A stretch of DNA of 64,000 nucleotides from Mikania micrantha (lineage: Eukaryota; Streptophyta; Magnoliopsida; Asterales; Asteraceae), in assembly GCA_009363875.1 (NCBI GenBank), contig CM018698.1:53102067-53166066 (forward strand). The letters are read 5' to 3'. Both the position numbers and the translations under genes were made by a program. Numbering within the stretch: position 1 is the first letter of the stretch; each line of letters starts with the position of its first letter. Under the pieces are notes generated by a model. The model did no database searches. It was not told the DNA's origin and was given only the letters and a program-made list of their open reading frames with translations. Of the stretch, positions 1 to 9,246 are shown one piece after another.

Positions 1-1359
1 CCTGATGGAATTCGTTATTTCATTGATCGAATGTGGATACCTTTGTATGGAGGTTTAAGGGAACTTGTGATGGACGAAGCACACAAGTCTAGATATTCAG
101 TCCATCCGGGATCAGACAAGATGTACCATGATTTGAAGGCACTGTATTGGTGGCCTCATATGAAAGCTGATATTGCTAAGTACGTTAGCAAATGTTTGAC
201 TTGTTCGAAAGTCAAAGTCGAATATCAGAAGCCATCTGGTTTACTGCAACAACCAGAGATACCGATGTGGAAATGGGAACAGATCTCAATGGATTTTATT
301 ACTAAGTTACCCCGTACACCGAGTGGTTGTGATACGATATGGGTAATTGTCGATCGATTAACGAAATCTGCACATTTCTTAGCAATCAAGGAAACTGATA
401 AGATGGAGAAACTGACTCGTATTTACATTAAGGAAGTAGTAGCACGACATGGCGTGCCAATATCTATCATATCAGATCGGGATGCCCGGTTTACTTCCAA
501 CTTTTGGAAATCTCTTCATAAGTCATTGGGGACTCGCTTGGATATGAGTACAGCTTATCATCCACAGACCGACGGTCAGAGTGAACGAACGATTCAAACG
601 CTCGAGGATATGTTACGAGCTTGTGTAATTGACTTTGGTGATAGCTGGGAGAATCATTTACCGTTAGTGGAATTCTCTTACAATAATAGTTATCATACAA
701 GTATTCAAGCAGCACCGTTTGAAGCTTTGTATGGTCGCAAATGTCGTTCACCAGTTTGCTGGGCTGAAATTGGTGACAGTCAATTAACAGGTCCTGAACT
801 GGTGCATGAAACAACAGAGAAGATAGTTCAAATCCGAAACCGTATGGCAGCGGCTCGAGATCGACAAAAGAGTTATGCAGACAAACGTCGCAAGCCGTTG
901 GAATTTCAAGTAGGAGACCGAGTTCTTCTAAAGGTATCACCTTGGAAAGGTGTGATACGATTCGGCAAGCGCGGAAAGCTTAGTCCACGTTACGTAGGAC
1001 CTTTTGAGATTCTGAAAAGGATTGGTCCGGTTGCGTACCAACTCAAACTACCGGAAGAACTCAGTGGAGTTCATGATGTTTTTCACGTATCGAACTTAAA
1101 GAAATGTCTTTCTGACGAGACATTGATTGTACCGTTGGAAGAAATACAAGTAGATGAACAACTGCGATTCATTGAAGAACCAGCAGAAATCATGGACCGA
1201 GAGGTCAAACAACTGAAGCAAAGCAAGATTCCGATAGTCAAAGTCCGATGGAATTCAAGACGGGGTCCTGAATTCACATGGGAACGGGAAGACCAAATGA
1301 TGAAGAAATATCCTCATCTATTCAAAACAGCTACTGCTAACACTGAGAGCGCACGTTAA
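1..1359 (+). CDS. Tekay-type Ty3/gypsy polyprotein, C-terminal part (integrase + chromodomain), 5'-truncated by window edge
   Basis: This is the 3' end of a retrotransposon pol gene, open from base 1 in frame 1, so its start lies outside the window. Counting from the Met at base 31, an integrase HHCC zinc finger is visible (H18, H25, C55, C58), then the DDE core with MDFITKLP, SDRDARF and the GQSERTIQTLE glutamate region. A GPF/Y module (VGPFEILKRIGPVAYQL) follows, and then a chromodomain-like tail with IVKVRWNSRRGPEFTWERE. Integrase inserts the cDNA into the chromosome; the chromodomain is thought to steer insertion to marked chromatin. The order INT-GPF/Y-chromodomain identifies a chromovirus, Tekay/Del type by resemblance. 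No stop or frameshift is present, unlike the related copies at 53746-54990 and 39272-41742. The stop is followed by the conserved TTTCGGGACGAAATTTCC block and then the LTR. Confidence 0.93.
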   Translation, partial: PDGIRYFIDRMWIPLYGGLRELVMDEAHKSRYSVHPGSDKMYHDLKALYWWPHMKADIAKYVSKCLTCSKVKVEYQKPSGLLQQPEIPMWKWEQISMDFITKLPRTPSGCDTIWVIVDRLTKSAHFLAIKETDKMEKLTRIYIKEVVARHGVPISIISDRDARFTSNFWKSLHKSLGTRLDMSTAYHPQTDGQSERTIQTLEDMLRACVIDFGDSWENHLPLVEFSYNNSYHTSIQAAPFEALYGRKCRSPVCWAEIGDSQLTGPELVHETTEKIVQIRNRMAAARDRQKSYADKRRKPLEFQVGDRVLLKVSPWKGVIRFGKRGKLSPRYVGPFEILKRIGPVAYQLKLPEELSGVHDVFHVSNLKKCLSDETLIVPLEEIQVDEQLRFIEEPAEIMDREVKQLKQSKIPIVKVRWNSRRGPEFTWEREDQMMKKYPHLFKTATANTESAR

Positions 1360-1928
1360 ATTTCGGGACGAAATTTCCTTCAACAAGGGGATGACGTGAT
1401 GCTTTCACACATCAACACTGCAAATTTCAAACTGTAAGCACAAACGTTTTATTTATTCAATTGATTTTGATTTTGTTACAAATAATTGTGCTACATTACA
1501 TTTTATATGTTTTATGTGCTACATTTCATATGTTACATGTTATGGTAGTACATACACGATTGGTTACATACATTTTACTATGTGCGGGGTTGCATAGTAC
1601 ATTGGTTACATACACTTTGCTATGTGCGGGGTTGCATAGTACAAACAGTTTCAGACACTCACTATGTGTGAGGTTACACAACACAGTATGATCAAACACA
1701 AACAGTCACAGTTAGGTGAACTAACTAGTGAACACGCAAAACAGTTACATTGAACGATCACAATTGAGTTGTGATGTTGCAAACATTAGACTTTGTGTGT
1801 GAGTACACACAAGCACACAGAATGATCAAATCACACTAACACGTACGATTTAAACTCATAAGTAGTTTCCTAACTACTCTTAACACTGGCTAATTTTCGG
1901 GACGAAAATTCTTTCAACAAGGGGATGA
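1360..1928 (+). other. 3' untranslated internal region with two polypurine-tract-like blocks and short tandem repeats
   Basis: Between the pol stop and the LTR lie about 570 non-coding bases. The block TTCGGGACGAAA...TTCAACAAGGGGATGA occurs twice, at about 1362-1394 and 1896-1928. Only the second abuts the LTR and can be the functional polypurine tract. A roughly 42-bp unit containing TATGTGCGGGGTTGCATAGT is tandemly repeated at about 1560-1645, with a diverged further copy to about 1685. The same arrangement is present in element P at 46067-46903 and 54990-55826. I see no gene here. Confidence 0.75.
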
Positions 1929-4703
1929 TGTGACAATCCGACTTTTCATACTAACCTTGTTAACGGGAGTGGGTGCTATCACAGGCCCAACAAAGACAAC
2001 CAAGGCCCAATAAGACCAACGAAGGTCCAACAGGCCCAACAAGGCCCAACAAGGTCCATGAAGGCCCAATAAGGGTCAATGGAGGCCCAACAAGATCACT
2101 CAGACTCAACAGAGCCAATGTAGGCCTAATAGGTAAAAGGGAAGGCCCAGTAAGGCCCAATAAGGCCCAAGGAGGCCCAATGAGTTCAAAATAGGCCCAA
2201 TTATAAATTAAGAGGCCCAATTGGGTTAATCAAAGCCCAATAATGTTTCAACTATTTAATTAGTGACAATTCGTTATTTCGGGTTAATCTCGTTAACAAA
2301 AATTTATGAAAAATATCCCGAAACGATACGAAATCATAAATGAAGGGTTATCATTGGTAAAAATAAGTGTTGGAAGGTTAAAAGGTCAAGATTAGAAGTG
2401 CAATTGAATGACAAGGCTCAATTTTGACTTTTTGAGTCAAAATTCGTTTTGTTTGGGCAAATTGAAGTTGGAATTCTCATTAAATCATTGTTAATTATCG
2501 AATTAACTGTCCATATTACTCATGTTGATGATTATTAGCCGTTAACCATCTGTTACAACCTTTGAGAGGATCGAATTAAACTCCAATGGTACTCAAAGAG
2601 TTGAAACCGTTGCAATAAATGTCGAGATCATATAAACCGAGCGAAATTCACAAAATTGAGTTTCCAGAACTACTAGTCGGCACCCTTAGAGTGTTTTACA
2701 CACTGCAATTTCATTGCAAGAGGCTCGGATCGAAGAATTGGAATTGGTGAAGACCGAATCTAGGGCTAAAGTTGATCTACGACAATTCTACACCAAACCA
2801 CGTAAGTTTTCACTCTTAGATCATCTAAACTAGCCGACTAAACTAATCCATATAGCAAATTCATGATTTAACATCGAATTTCATGTGTTCGAAGTCTAGG
2901 GTTCATCATTTGAAACCATTTGGGGGTTTCCATGAAAACTAGTCGTAGAATCAAATCAAATAGTATGGTAAGCTTCAGAAGGTTCCGATCAAGCTAATCC
3001 TTATGCGTATTTTGTGTATAAATCTCGAATTGAATAAGTTCTATAACTAGGGTTCATGCTTAGAACGAGGTTGGGGGTTTCGGTTCAAACGGGATCTAGA
3101 ATCAAATTAATTGTTACCATCAGTTTCATATAGTTCCGATTAAGCTTAAACACAAAACAATTTCTGGTTTTAACATTTAATTGAGGGGATTTAAGATCTA
3201 GGGTTCTAAGTAGAACCGAGATTGGGGATGTAGCTTCAAACAAGTGAAATATTCGAATTAATCGTGTAGGAAGGATCGAAATGGTTATGATAATGAAAAC
3301 CAAATGGTTTTAGACTGGATCGAATTCGAATTAAGGATCAATTTGGAGATTTAAGCTTCGGCTATGTTATGGAATAAGAACTAGGTTGGAATGGGATTTA
3401 AAAGAATTAAATTTTGATATCCATTGCGACACCCTAGCGGGCTGAGATGGTTAGATGCGTGGGCGTGGGACTTGAGGGTCGCGGGTTCGAGTCCCGGGCC
3501 AACCAATTTTTGGAATTTTTGATATTTTTAGTGTTTTAATCATAACTTCCACATACGAACTCCGATTTAGTTCGTTCAAGTTGCGTTGGAACCGTAACTA
3601 GAATACGAACGTGTTAGGACGATAAAATTCATATTTTAATCCGAACACGAAATCGCGTATAATTACGTTTAATTAAATAAAATCAAATGTGATTTTATTT
3701 AAACGATTTCAAAAGCACGCGTACTTCCGTATGCCTAATTCTCACACTTTAACATACGTATGTTGATACGTATGTGATTTTAAGCACAAAACGATTATTC
3801 GAATAACAATAGGTTATTGTTTAAATCACAGATTCTTCGTAGAGGATTTCTACGCGAGTTCACACATACTTGATCATTCTACTCTTATCAAAGGTGCGTA
3901 CACGGCCCCTTTCTTATTTTAAACTGTTTTGGGGGAGAAAACATGTGCAACAAACTGATTTTTAGATACATAACACTTGCATGAGTTATCTGTTTACATT
4001 ATGTGAAAACATATCAACTTGAAAGTCCTTACACACCTCGAACCGTTTAGTTTGCTGTAATGCAAAGCGTGGTAGTTGGAAATAGATCTATTAGGTTTGA
4101 CAAACCTCACCTGGTAGATGGGATCTATGCAGGTGTTTGACTGACCAAACACATTATTTTACTATTGTTGTGATAGACAATAGCGGCAAGGCGAAAACAT
4201 GCTATAGCATGGCAACTAGTCAGCTTCGGTGTCGAACACGTATGTAAATAGTTATATGACTAGCTATCATGACTGTGCAATTGTGATTATGTTATCTACA
4301 ACTTGTTATTCAAACTGATGTTTTGAACTCTATAATTACTTAAAACCTGTGTTATGCACCAACCATTGTGTTGATTTGATTTGCATGTTTTCTCAGGACG
4401 CTAAGGCGCGCGTAACAGCTGGCATGGACTAGGAAGATAGAGTCTCATGCATATAAACACTTTGAACATTTGAATTTGATTATTTCAGTATTTTTGATTT
4501 GTAATGTTTTACTTATCAACAGTTATTGGTTTTGATTTGAAACGCTTCCGCAACTTTTTGTAAACTCTGAATCTTATGTTTTAAAGACCAACGTATGTTT
4601 TGAAATTCATATAGAGGTCTTCGCTATGTCTAATGATCTGAGATCCTGGTTTGTCATGCTCCCAAACGGTGTGATTCCGTTAGTTGAAATTGGGGGTGTG
4701 ACA
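1929..4703 (+). repeat. LTR of family A (3' LTR of the element at window start)
   Basis: A 2775-bp LTR begins TGTGACAATCCGACTTTTC directly after a polypurine tract and ends GGGGGTGTGACA. It has TG...CA ends, and the last seven bases repeat the first seven. Start, end and length match the two LTRs of element P (46904-49701 and 55827-58604), whose boundaries are fixed by a target-site duplication. The 5' third carries an AGGCCCAA-rich stretch (about 1980-2225). The middle has a tRNA-like module (3441-3512). The 3' third has a conserved block (GGTGCGTACACGGCCCC to GGGGGAGAAAACATGTG, 3893-3947). The bases after it (GTTGA, 4704-4708) should be one copy of its target duplication; the partner lies outside the window. 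It is inserted inside the gag sequence of another gypsy element. Confidence 0.88.
3441..3512 (+). other. tRNA-like A-box/B-box module inside LTR A
   Basis: An A-box-like TGGTTAGATGCG (3448-3459) is followed 24 bases later by a consensus B box GGTTCGAGTCC (3484-3494), a tRNA T-arm-like CGGGTTCGAGTCCCG, and a T run (3507-3511) that could stop RNA polymerase III. I could not fold a convincing anticodon arm, so this is not called a tRNA gene. Equivalent modules lie in the other LTRs at about 48455-48521, 57350-57425 and 63024-63075, and on the minus strand at 38065-38111 and 59713-59760. Confidence 0.5.
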
Positions 4704-5036
4704 GTTGAGTAGCTCAGTTTCAACCTTTTTCAGTTCGTTCCTCGGGCAAAACTCTGCCCTCAGCATGGTCTTGAAATCCTCCCAAGGCATAGACAATGCC
4801 TCGTCTCTGCCTCGGGTCTGTACTTGAGCGTTCCACCAAGATAACGCTCGTTTGTTGAATGAGCCAGCAGCATACCTCACTCTATGCTGATCAGGACAGC
4901 CACTGATGTCTAGAGTTGTCTCCATCTTCTCGATCCATTGGATCAATCTGACAGCACCCTCACTGCCACTGAAGCTCGGTGGCTTGCATCCTACAAAGTT
5001 CTTATTACACTTCGCTAACTCCGGTGATGAATGATA
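4704..5036 (-). pseudogene. Ty3/gypsy gag fragment, interrupted by the LTR at 1929-4703
   Basis: The minus strand encodes a piece of a gypsy gag (retrotrans_gag domain), with motifs CKPPSFSGSEGAVRLIQWIE, then VRYAAGSF, ALSWWNAQV, FCPRNELKKVETELLN. These match in order the gag of element P (50777 onward: GSEGAIGLLRWIE, VRYAIGTL, ALTWWNSIV, YCHRNEMQKLENEY). The reading stops where LTR A begins at 4703, so the rest of gag should lie to the left of the window. No zinc knuckle is included. It is a dead remnant of the same broad Tekay type and older than the LTR that interrupts it. Confidence 0.8.
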
Positions 5037-7185
5037 TCCTGAAGATATGTTATCTTCATATCATTCTTGTTTGTTGTTGTTGTTGTCAGCATGTTAACCG
5101 GTGATTATCTTGTTGTTCATTCGTGTAAGAATAATAAAATGTTATAAGATATAATCTTACGACTAGCATTATTCTGTTGTGTTGATGATTCATGAAGCTA
5201 CATTATCATGTTTCATCCTAGTTTTCTCAGTGTGTTATGATCATACAAGCATGCGTACAATGATAAGCGATAATAAAGTCATACAATAATATCTAAATCA
5301 TAGTATAAATGATATGTTGTACTAAAATTTTAAGTAAATAAAAGATTTAGCATGTTTCTCAACCCTGAAGAGTTAAAATCAGTTAAGATTAGAAAACGGG
5401 GCGTATGAACTCACCTTGTAGTTGATGTGGTTGACTAAGTATAAACAAGAATGCACGCTCTCTTTCTTGTTCTCGATGTAGTTTTCACGGTCCTGTATTG
5501 ATTTCACGTTGTTTGCAACTTATAACTATAAGTTGTAGATGTTTGTGTGTGTATGTGTTAGCCCTAAAGTTGGCTAACACTCGTAAGTCTCGGTCATCAT
5601 TCGGCCTCGGTTCTCTTGTTATAGATTATACTAACACTTAACCAAATCAGGGTAAGCTTGGTATATATCGTTATTTGTATTATATTTAACTTGATTTGAA
5701 CCTTGTAGTGTTGTAAAGGTTTGAATTTCAATAGTTTCTAATTATAGCATTTAGATATTTTAGGCCTATATGTCAAGATCTTGCATGTTATAAAACGTCT
5801 AAGGCTCATTCCTTCTTGGACATTCCAAACGCATGTTCCAAGTGTTAAATTTTATCAATTTAAAACCCCATGATAAAAGTTTTAAGTAGTTGTCAATTTG
5901 TTCTCCCAATCCTCACCACCTTTGTAATAAAAGTAGTTAACGTTTAGGATCTCATGCATGTTATCTTCAAACCTTGATTCAAATTTTTGTTGTAAGTTAA
6001 ACCATGGGCGGAATAGCATGGGAATGTTAGGCCGAATAATAGGTAGTCGACCGAATGGAGTATCTAGGCCCGATCGAATGAGGGTATCCGAACCAGCACC
6101 GATTGAATGAACATGGCCGAATCAAGAATGGTGGGCGAATGAAGGAGGTCCGACCGAACCAGAGTCCACGAATGGATGACCCCGATCGAACGGCTAGAGG
6201 GGCGAATGAGCTGCTACACCAGCCGAGAGAATGAGGCCATTCAGCCTTGGGCACCTTTGGCCCTAGGCCTTTTGGCCAGCTGGGTGTCTCCTTTGGCTGC
6301 AGCAAGGGCTTAGCCTAGAACCGCCCCCATTTCAAGGTTCCATGCTGTTTACGAAGGTGGTGTATGTTAGGACTAGTTCTCGTGGTCATAGGGTTCCAGG
6401 GAAAGGTTTTTAAATCGGTTAGGGTTAGGTTCGAACCAAGGGTTAGAAAAACCCTAAAATTCCAAGACTTGGGCATCGTTTTACCTTCGATTCTGGAATT
6501 TCTGGAATGGATCCTTTGTGCTTTCGTGTAGAGGAGATCAAGGGCTTCGTTTAGGCTCAAAGATGGAGTGATTTGGTTGAGAAATGGCTAAGTTAAGAGG
6601 GTTTGAAGTTCAAACTTCTTAGAGAGCGGGATACGGAAATTAGGTTTTAGAGAGAGAGTAGGAGTGGAAAAATGAGGAAGATGAACTCATTTAGGGTATT
6701 TATACCCCGGGTGAGTTCGGGTTCGTTTCGTTTGCTCGGTTCTCGTATTCGTTATTCCGAAACGATACTGAACTTGTGTTTTGAATTGTGTTTCCTCACT
6801 GACGTACTCAACTAAAATTGCCTGTTTTCACATTTTTAGCCTTGAATTCACATTGTTTCATACTGAGTTGTCGGCCATCTGATTCCTGTCATCTATGGAT
6901 ATCAGATCGCAACCGATATGTTCCTGTCGTTTGTTTGTACATTGTTGTTTCTCTTGATTTGTTGTATTAACTGTATTTAAGTTTTCACTTAAACACATAC
7001 AACTGTTGTTTACCGCGAGTTGTTGTACTTATAGTATTTAAGTTTTTACTTAAACATGTACACCTGTTGTTTGTTATTTGAGTTCTGTTGTCACACACTG
7101 TTTACACTTTGTATTTACACACAGTAAATATTGAAAGTACACGTACCGTACGGACTTTCCGGACGATCAAATACTGGATGTCACA
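5037..7185 (-). repeat. LTR-like region of a minus-strand gypsy element
   Basis: On the minus strand this region begins TGTGACATCCAGTATTTG (7185 leftward), the TGTGACA start shared by LTRs in this window, and leads to the gag piece at 4704-5036. A GTGAGTTCATACGCCCC block (about 5398-5414) corresponds to the conserved GTGAGTTCACGACCCC block of other LTRs here. The inner end and primer-binding site are not recognisable, so a deletion between LTR and gag is likely. A segment at 6020-6260 is rich in CGAATGA-like words. The right boundary at 7185 is fairly clear because an unrelated coding stretch starts right after it. No protein gene is supported inside. Confidence 0.55.
6697..6704 (-). promoter_or_regulatory. 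TATA box of the minus-strand LTR
   Basis: The minus strand reads GGGGTATAAATACCC, a consensus plant TATA box, about 480 bases inside the LTR start at 7185. Transcription would begin about 30 bases further left, consistent with a U3/R boundary. The position is an inference from sequence only. Confidence 0.5.
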
Positions 7186-7572
7186 AGAAGATTGCATCTG
7201 CCAAGGCTGGCCATTACAAGAAGGAAGCTGCTAAGGTGAAGAAGCAGATGAAGGATATGGAGGCAGCCTATAAGCTCAAACTTGAAGAAAACATTGAAGG
7301 GGCCAAGAAATCTGCCGCCATAGCCATCCTTCGAGCAAATATTCAGATGGCTGCTCATGCTAAGGAAGAAGGTGTCGATCCTCTGGTCTAAGGACCTTTG
7401 GGAATTGGGCAAAATATTGGCGGATCTTGCTGGGGATAAAGCTGAAGCTTACAACGATGTGGCGAAGGCAGGTGATGTGACAGAGGCAGGTAAAGCAGGT
7501 GAGGCAGAAGGTGCTGGTGCTGGTGAGGCGGAGGTGACAATGGGCGATGAAGGCAAAGGTGCCGAGGTCTAA
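7186..7572 (+). pseudogene. Charged coiled-coil ORF, 5'-truncated and frameshifted; possibly an accessory ORF of a Tat-type element
   Basis: The reading frame enters from the LTR boundary at 7185 with KKIASAKAGHYKKEAAKVKKQM, a heptad-like run rich in K, E and A. It continues to a stop after DPLV (7389), and a second frame from about 7370 continues sensibly as WSKDLWELGKILADLAGDKAEAYN before an Ala/Gly/Glu-rich tail ending at 7572. One indel near 7380 explains the change of frame. The 5' part has been cut off by the neighbouring LTR insertion. Similar helical proteins occur as extra ORFs of plant gypsy elements, but I recognise no named domain. It could also be a captured host exon. No function is assigned. 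Confidence 0.45.
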
Positions 7573-7666
7573 GCCCATTTTTTTATGATGTGGTTGTGTA
7601 AACAATGTTTCCTGTGAACAATAGTCTTTAGGAAAGTCCCCGGGTATAGGAGCGGGCAATCTTTAG

Positions 7667-7716
7667 AAAAATTAAGGTGGAGGGACCATGAGTTTCATGG
7701 CTAAACCTTAATTTTT
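7667..7716 (+). ncRNA. Hairpin 1 of a structurally conserved pair
   Basis: A 12-bp lower stem (7667-7678 with 7705-7716) and a 5-bp upper stem CCATG/CATGG (7686-7690 with 7696-7700) enclose an AGTTT loop, separated by an asymmetric internal loop (GGAGGGA on the 5' side, CTAA on the 3' side). It lies about 95 bases after the stop of the coiled-coil ORF and is followed by a T run. Hairpin 2 keeps the same architecture with a different lower-stem sequence. Whether it is transcribed is unknown. Confidence 0.5.
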
Positions 7717-7736
7717 TTCTTTATTTGCTGAAAAAT

Positions 7737-7792
7737 ATTAATATATCAGGTAGAGGGACCATGAGTTTCATGGCGAAACCTGATATGTTAAT
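7737..7792 (+). ncRNA. Hairpin 2 of a structurally conserved pair
   Basis: A lower stem of about 15 bp (7737-7751 with 7778-7792) includes one T-G pair that could be a wobble pair only in a plus-strand transcript. It leads to an internal loop (AGAGGGA / CGAA) and the same CCATG-AGTTT-CATGG upper hairpin as hairpin 1. Within the nine stem pairs next to the internal loop, three differ from hairpin 1 and each change is compensated on the opposite arm. Confidence 0.5.
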
Positions 7793-8574
7793 TTCTAACT
7801 GCTTTTGGGTTTATAATCTAACAGTTAATATTTTGGTTAATGTTTTGGTGTTCTGTGTAGTTGTTTATTTTTTAAAATATTCTTAAATATTCCAAAATAT
7901 CCTAACTTATGCAAGAGGTTAGATTTTTTACAATTTCATAAGGATTGGCGTTTCATATAGTTTGATTAGGTATATGTTAATTGTAGTTGATAATATGTTA
8001 AACACATATAACTTAAATTCTCCAAATATTCTTATTATTTCTATTAAAGAACTTTAGAATATTTCCTCGTAAATTTAATTCTTGTCAGGTATATGTAGGA
8101 ATAATTAAGAATACTTTAAGCCATACTTATCCTAATTTGAGTAGGGTCTTAATTAAATTAACGAGTACCAATAACCTGAATATATTTTTGAGCACATTAA
8201 TATCGTGTCATTATTTGGTTGAATTGTCCTTCGAATATAAATCATTCGTTAACTTAATTTTTAATTTGTATAAGACATATAATAAAGTTTAAGAATAACA
8301 TATTCCCAAGTAGAAATATGTATAAGGCATATATTCTAGCAATTTGTTCATAATCAGAAATAAGGAATATTGTAGGATATTAAAAAAGTTAAGAACGATA
8401 CAAATATCAACTTCTTGAGATAGTAGGCTTATTTTAAAGTCTTCTTTGTCCCTCTTAAAATACTAAAATAATTTCATACCTTAATATCCCAAAATATGTT
8501 GTAGGTAGATGCGATATCCCAAAATATTCTTGAAAATCAGTTCCTGCACATATTCAAGAAACATGAAAACTTGG
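7793..8574. other. AT-rich non-coding stretch
   Basis: No ORF, recognisable repeat or signal stands out. Words such as AAAATATTC and TTAAGAATA recur, but no defined period is visible. It may be 3' non-coding sequence of the minus-strand Tat element whose pol ends at 9483. Confidence 0.4.
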
Positions 8575-8815
8575 GGCAAGCCCAAGATACTGGCGACAAG
8601 GTTGATTAAACTGGCGACTAAGGCCGAAAATATTGTCGACTATGGTCTGAATACTGTGACTAAGGCCAGAATACTGCGACTAAGGCCGGAATACTGGCGA
8701 AAAGACCGAAATACTGGTGACTAAGACCAAAAATACTGGCAACTATTGCCGGAATACTGTTGACTAAGGCCGGGATACTTTCGACTAGGACGGAATTATG
8801 GCAACTAAGGCCTGG
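8575..8815. repeat. About 21-bp minisatellite, roughly 11 imperfect copies
   Basis: The unit is close to AATACTGGCGACTAAGGCCGG and is repeated head to tail with scattered substitutions and 1-2 base indels. It lies beyond the end of the Tat pol gene, where elements of this group are known to carry variable tandem repeats. Confidence 0.8.
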
Positions 8816-8842
8816 TTGCATAACTTATGAATGCTATTTTTC

Positions 8843-9026
8843 GGAGGATCCCTGGTGATAGTCTTCAAAAGTGAAATTGTCAGCCACTAAAGCGTGCACT
8901 AGTCCCACAGTTTCCAACTATACAGGGATAATTTGGAGGATCCATGATTATAGCCATTGATAATGAAATTGTCAGCAACTCAAGCATGCACTGGTCCCAT
9001 TATCTCAAACTATAATAGGATAATCG
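8843..9026. repeat. About 93-bp tandem duplication
   Basis: Two copies start at GGAGGATCC (8843 and 8935) and share GAAATTGTCAGC, AGC(G/A)TGCACT and GGATAAT in order. Confidence 0.65.
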
Positions 9027-9071
9027 TGTGTTACTGGCGAAGGTGTATGAACCCTAGTTCAGTTGAGAGAA

Positions 9072-9246
9072 AAGTTTCTAGAATTTTGATTCCAAGTCAA
9101 AACTTGCATCAGACGAATAGTCTACGCATTGGACTTCTACAAAGTGTTGATTTCAGGTCAAAATTTGGATGAGAAGAATAGTCTATGCTCCAGGTGATGA
9201 TCAAGTTTTGATTTCAGGCCAAAACTTGTTTGACACATATAGTCTC
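9072..9246. repeat. About 60-bp tandem repeat, three copies
   Basis: The core TTGATTTCAGGTCAAAACTT followed by GAATAGTCTA occurs three times (about 9076, 9148 and 9213) with substitutions. It is the third distinct short array in the same 700 bases. The 240 bases from 9247 to the end of pol at 9483 show nothing recognisable. Confidence 0.6.

Noticed and set aside
491..940. Minus-strand ORF of 149 codons
   Set aside because: It lies antisense within the well-supported integrase frame and has no recognisable domain.
3441..3512. A functional tRNA gene
   Set aside because: A and B boxes and a T-arm-like stem are visible, but I could not pair an anticodon arm or a full acceptor stem.
6027..6305. 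92-codon minus-strand ORF downstream of the LTR TATA box
   Set aside because: It is a translation of the CGAATGA-rich stretch with no recognisable protein motif.
7667..7792. Hammerhead-ribozyme resemblance of the two hairpins (CATGAG...GGCGAAACC)
   Set aside because: The GAAA half is present in hairpin 2, but the CUGA half of the core is missing (ACCA in its place), hairpin 1 has CTAAA, and no three-way junction forms.
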